From Coraliomargarita sp. (GTDB taxonomy: Bacteria > Verrucomicrobiota > Verrucomicrobiia > Opitutales > Coraliomargaritaceae), in contig PAAN01000018.1 in the NCBI GenBank assembly GCA_002699365.1, positions 144,489 through 208,488 on the forward strand: 64,000 bases of DNA, given 5' to 3'. A program made the position numbers and the translations under genes. Positions 62,211 to 64,000 of the stretch are shown one piece after another. The notes under the pieces are model-generated. The model saw nothing but the letters and a program-made list of their open reading frames with translations, was not told the DNA's origin and searched no databases. Each line of letters starts with the position of its first letter. Positions within the stretch are counted from its first letter, which is position 1.

Positions 62211-64000
62211 ATGCTGCGGTACGATTTTAGAAAAAGTTTTTTCATTTGCACTCTTGGTCTAGCGATTCTGCTTGAATCAGTAAGTGCTCTTTCGGTTTTA
62301 CCAGAAAGCGTTACCGAACAAACGCAGACAGCTGGTGCAACGGCTACTGCAGAACTGGTACATAGTCAGGCGCGCTTCATGGATGGCACCATTCAAACGC
62401 AATTTATATTTAGGAAAATAGAGGCGATCCGGGGCATATTACCCGCTTACTTTGAAGTCTATGCTCCAGGCGGAATCTATAATGGAAGAGTCAATGCAAA
62501 CTCCAGACTGCCAAGCCTAAGTATTGGTAATAGCTACTTAATCAATCTAGAGATCCTCGCAAATAAGTTAAGCTTTTATAATAGCACAGCTGGTGTGCGC
62601 GATCTAACTACAGTCGATTTAGAAGCGCTCAAAGCAGCATGCGTTGACCTTCCAAGTGGCGTAGATCTGAGCGAATTTGAGGCAGTGCCAATGTCGATTC
62701 GCTCTGTTGTTAGCGAATCTGGTTTACTCGATAGCAGTGGTGTACGCCGTTATACTTCTCCTGATCAAAATGAGCCAATTCCTGTATACGCTGACATCTC
62801 AACACGCCCTTCTGGCATTAGCCAAACAGAAGCGCTAACTGCTCTAGAAAACGCACTAGAGGCATGGGAGGAGAGCAGCAGTCTTTTATTTGAAATAGTG
62901 CGCACTGAAGTTTTTACCCAATCCGCAGAAGACTACTCCTCTAATGAGGATTACGCGATTCGCGTACAGTTTCATGATAATTTTAATCGTATTAGTAACA
63001 GCAGTTCGACCCTCGCTTTTGGTGGGGCTAGCTTCCTAATTGATCCTGGTAATGGTGGCACTGTAAATGGCAGGTCATTTAACCCAATCGCAACTGGCTA
63101 CGTAGTCCTAAACCACAGCAAGTCATTTTTGCGAGATCCGAGCCAACTCGAGCAAGTACTGACTCATGAGATCGGACATGTGATTGGACTCGACCACAGT
63201 AGTGAGACTGCCAATGAATCCAATAACGAAAAAGCCGAAGCATTAATGTATTACCTAGCCCACTCGGATGGGCGCGGAGCTACATTAAATAGTTACGATA
63301 TTAATACCGTGCGTAAGGCTTATCCGCTAAATACCCCTCCATATGGATTCGACCGCATTATGTATGCGGTCTCCTACTACAGTAATACCACTTTAACCAA
63401 CCCACAAGTTAATCAAGTGACCCTCATTGGCAATGACTTGCAGGGAGATTCACTCTCCCTGCAAATCGACTCTTCTACAAGTGATTATGGTATCTTCAAT
63501 ACGACTGGCTCCACAATTTCGTACACTACCAATGGATATTATCGCGATACCCCTGTTACTAATATTAACAGTGCTTTCTATGACCGACTTGAGGCTCGCT
63601 TTTCAGACGGCGTCAATCTCTCACCATCTTTCTCTGTCCGCATAGTTGGATTTCGCGGAGACTCTAGACCCTTCGCAGCACCAGATGGAATTCCAGACTC
63701 ATGGATGACTACCTACTTCGGTAGCGCGGGTGGTTCGAGTGCATCGTCCGATGAAGATGGTGACGGCTTTGATAACTTAACTGAATATCAAATCGGCACC
63801 GACCCTACAGATGCGAACTCAAAATTTAAAGTAACTCAATATACCAATCAATCCCTTGAATGGACCTCACAGCCATTTACTCTTTACCAAGTAGAAGCAT
63901 CCACAAATCTGCACAATTGGCAAACCATCGAAACACTCAGCCAGACTACCAGCGCCTCTACTCTATCGACTCAGTTACCAAGATCTCAGGCTGACGAGTC
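62211..64000 (+). CDS. secreted matrixin-like metalloprotease with calcium-binding repeat (3' end outside window)
   Basis: The reading frame is open from an ATG at 62211 to the window edge, about 596 codons. An in-frame ATG at 62187 is an alternative start. An N-terminal signal peptide is followed by a metalloprotease domain with the zinc motif HEIGHVIGLDH (His319, Glu320, His323, His329) and a Met-turn (ALMYY). At about residues 514-535 is a thrombospondin-type-3-like calcium repeat (DEDGDGFDNLTEYQIGTDP). It would act outside the cytoplasm on proteins. It is the last gene visible and may be a neighbour rather than a member of the polysaccharide cluster. Confidence 0.82.
   Translation, partial: MLRYDFRKSFFICTLGLAILLESVSALSVLPESVTEQTQTAGATATAELVHSQARFMDGTIQTQFIFRKIEAIRGILPAYFEVYAPGGIYNGRVNANSRLPSLSIGNSYLINLEILANKLSFYNSTAGVRDLTTVDLEALKAACVDLPSGVDLSEFEAVPMSIRSVVSESGLLDSSGVRRYTSPDQNEPIPVYADISTRPSGISQTEALTALENALEAWEESSSLLFEIVRTEVFTQSAEDYSSNEDYAIRVQFHDNFNRISNSSSTLAFGGASFLIDPGNGGTVNGRSFNPIATGYVVLNHSKSFLRDPSQLEQVLTHEIGHVIGLDHSSETANESNNEKAEALMYYLAHSDGRGATLNSYDINTVRKAYPLNTPPYGFDRIMYAVSYYSNTTLTNPQVNQVTLIGNDLQGDSLSLQIDSSTSDYGIFNTTGSTISYTTNGYYRDTPVTNINSAFYDRLEARFSDGVNLSPSFSVRIVGFRGDSRPFAAPDGIPDSWMTTYFGSAGGSSASSDEDGDGFDNLTEYQIGTDPTDANSKFKVTQYTNQSLEWTSQPFTLYQVEASTNLHNWQTIETLSQTTSASTLSTQLPRSQADE

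Noticed and set aside
63427..63645. A separate 72-codon gene within the metalloprotease region
   Set aside because: It lies in a different frame inside the long open frame of the matrixin-like gene, which has a coherent domain structure across this stretch.

Overview
The window is AT-rich bacterial chromosome, read here as a marine member of the Verrucomicrobiota (an Opitutae/Puniceicoccales-like relative). This is an inference from gene content: several sulfatases with GH130 and GH5 glycoside enzymes, a type II secretion pseudopilus cluster, a chlamydia-like (class Ic type) ribonucleotide reductase, an actinobacterial-type RpiB, and many start codons with no recognisable Shine-Dalgarno sequence. 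No 16S rRNA gene is present to confirm it. I see no phage, insertion sequence or CRISPR array.

Positions 1-30.2 kb are mostly housekeeping. In order they hold: the 3' part of rpoD; a lipoprotein; tatA; an inositol monophosphatase; an acyP-ABC ATPase-ABC permease-TPR operon; an uncharacterised pair that includes a sigma-like protein; a PhoD-fold protein that has lost its metal-binding motifs; a TolB-like protein; an Mrp/ApbC ATPase; rpmG (L33); rpiB; clpP; rplT and rpmI; fumC; an IscA/ErpA-type protein; rpoN; a photolyase-type protein with its domains in unusual order; a HemW-like radical SAM protein; an oligopeptide ABC transporter with its two permeases fused; lexA; a glyoxalase; ispF; and ndk.

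Positions 30.4-38.4 kb form a co-directional type II secretion operon (gspG-H-I-J-K-L-M-D plus a small C-like protein), lacking the ATPase gspE and platform gspF. It runs into lipB-lipA, followed by a convergent pyrD. Positions 41-48.2 kb hold an acidic unknown protein, a SafE-like membrane protein, a LuxR-type response regulator and nrdBA. The nrd operon has a well-spaced pair of NrdR-like boxes upstream and a strong hairpin between the two genes. A 0.8 kb gene-poor stretch and tRNA-Lys(CTT) plus tRNA-Thr(TGT) mark the border with the next region.

Positions 49.3-64 kb are a polysaccharide-utilisation region: three secreted sulfatases, two GH130 mannoside-phosphorylase-type enzymes, a XylR-like (LacI sensor plus AraC DNA-binding) regulator, a GPH-type sugar transporter, a GH5 enzyme with an inserted domain, and a secreted matrixin-type metalloprotease cut by the window edge. 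The logic suggests desulfation and cleavage of a sulfated, mannose-containing glycan outside the cytoplasm, import by the transporter, and phosphorolysis inside.

The least expected signals are: a roughly 160 bp near-duplicate segment placed exactly in front of the start codons of two unrelated genes 15 kb apart (the LuxR regulator and a GH130 gene); a perfect 13 bp inverted repeat that would bury the rpmI start codon in a hairpin; the degenerate PhoD-fold protein; and the R2 subunit lacking the radical tyrosine.
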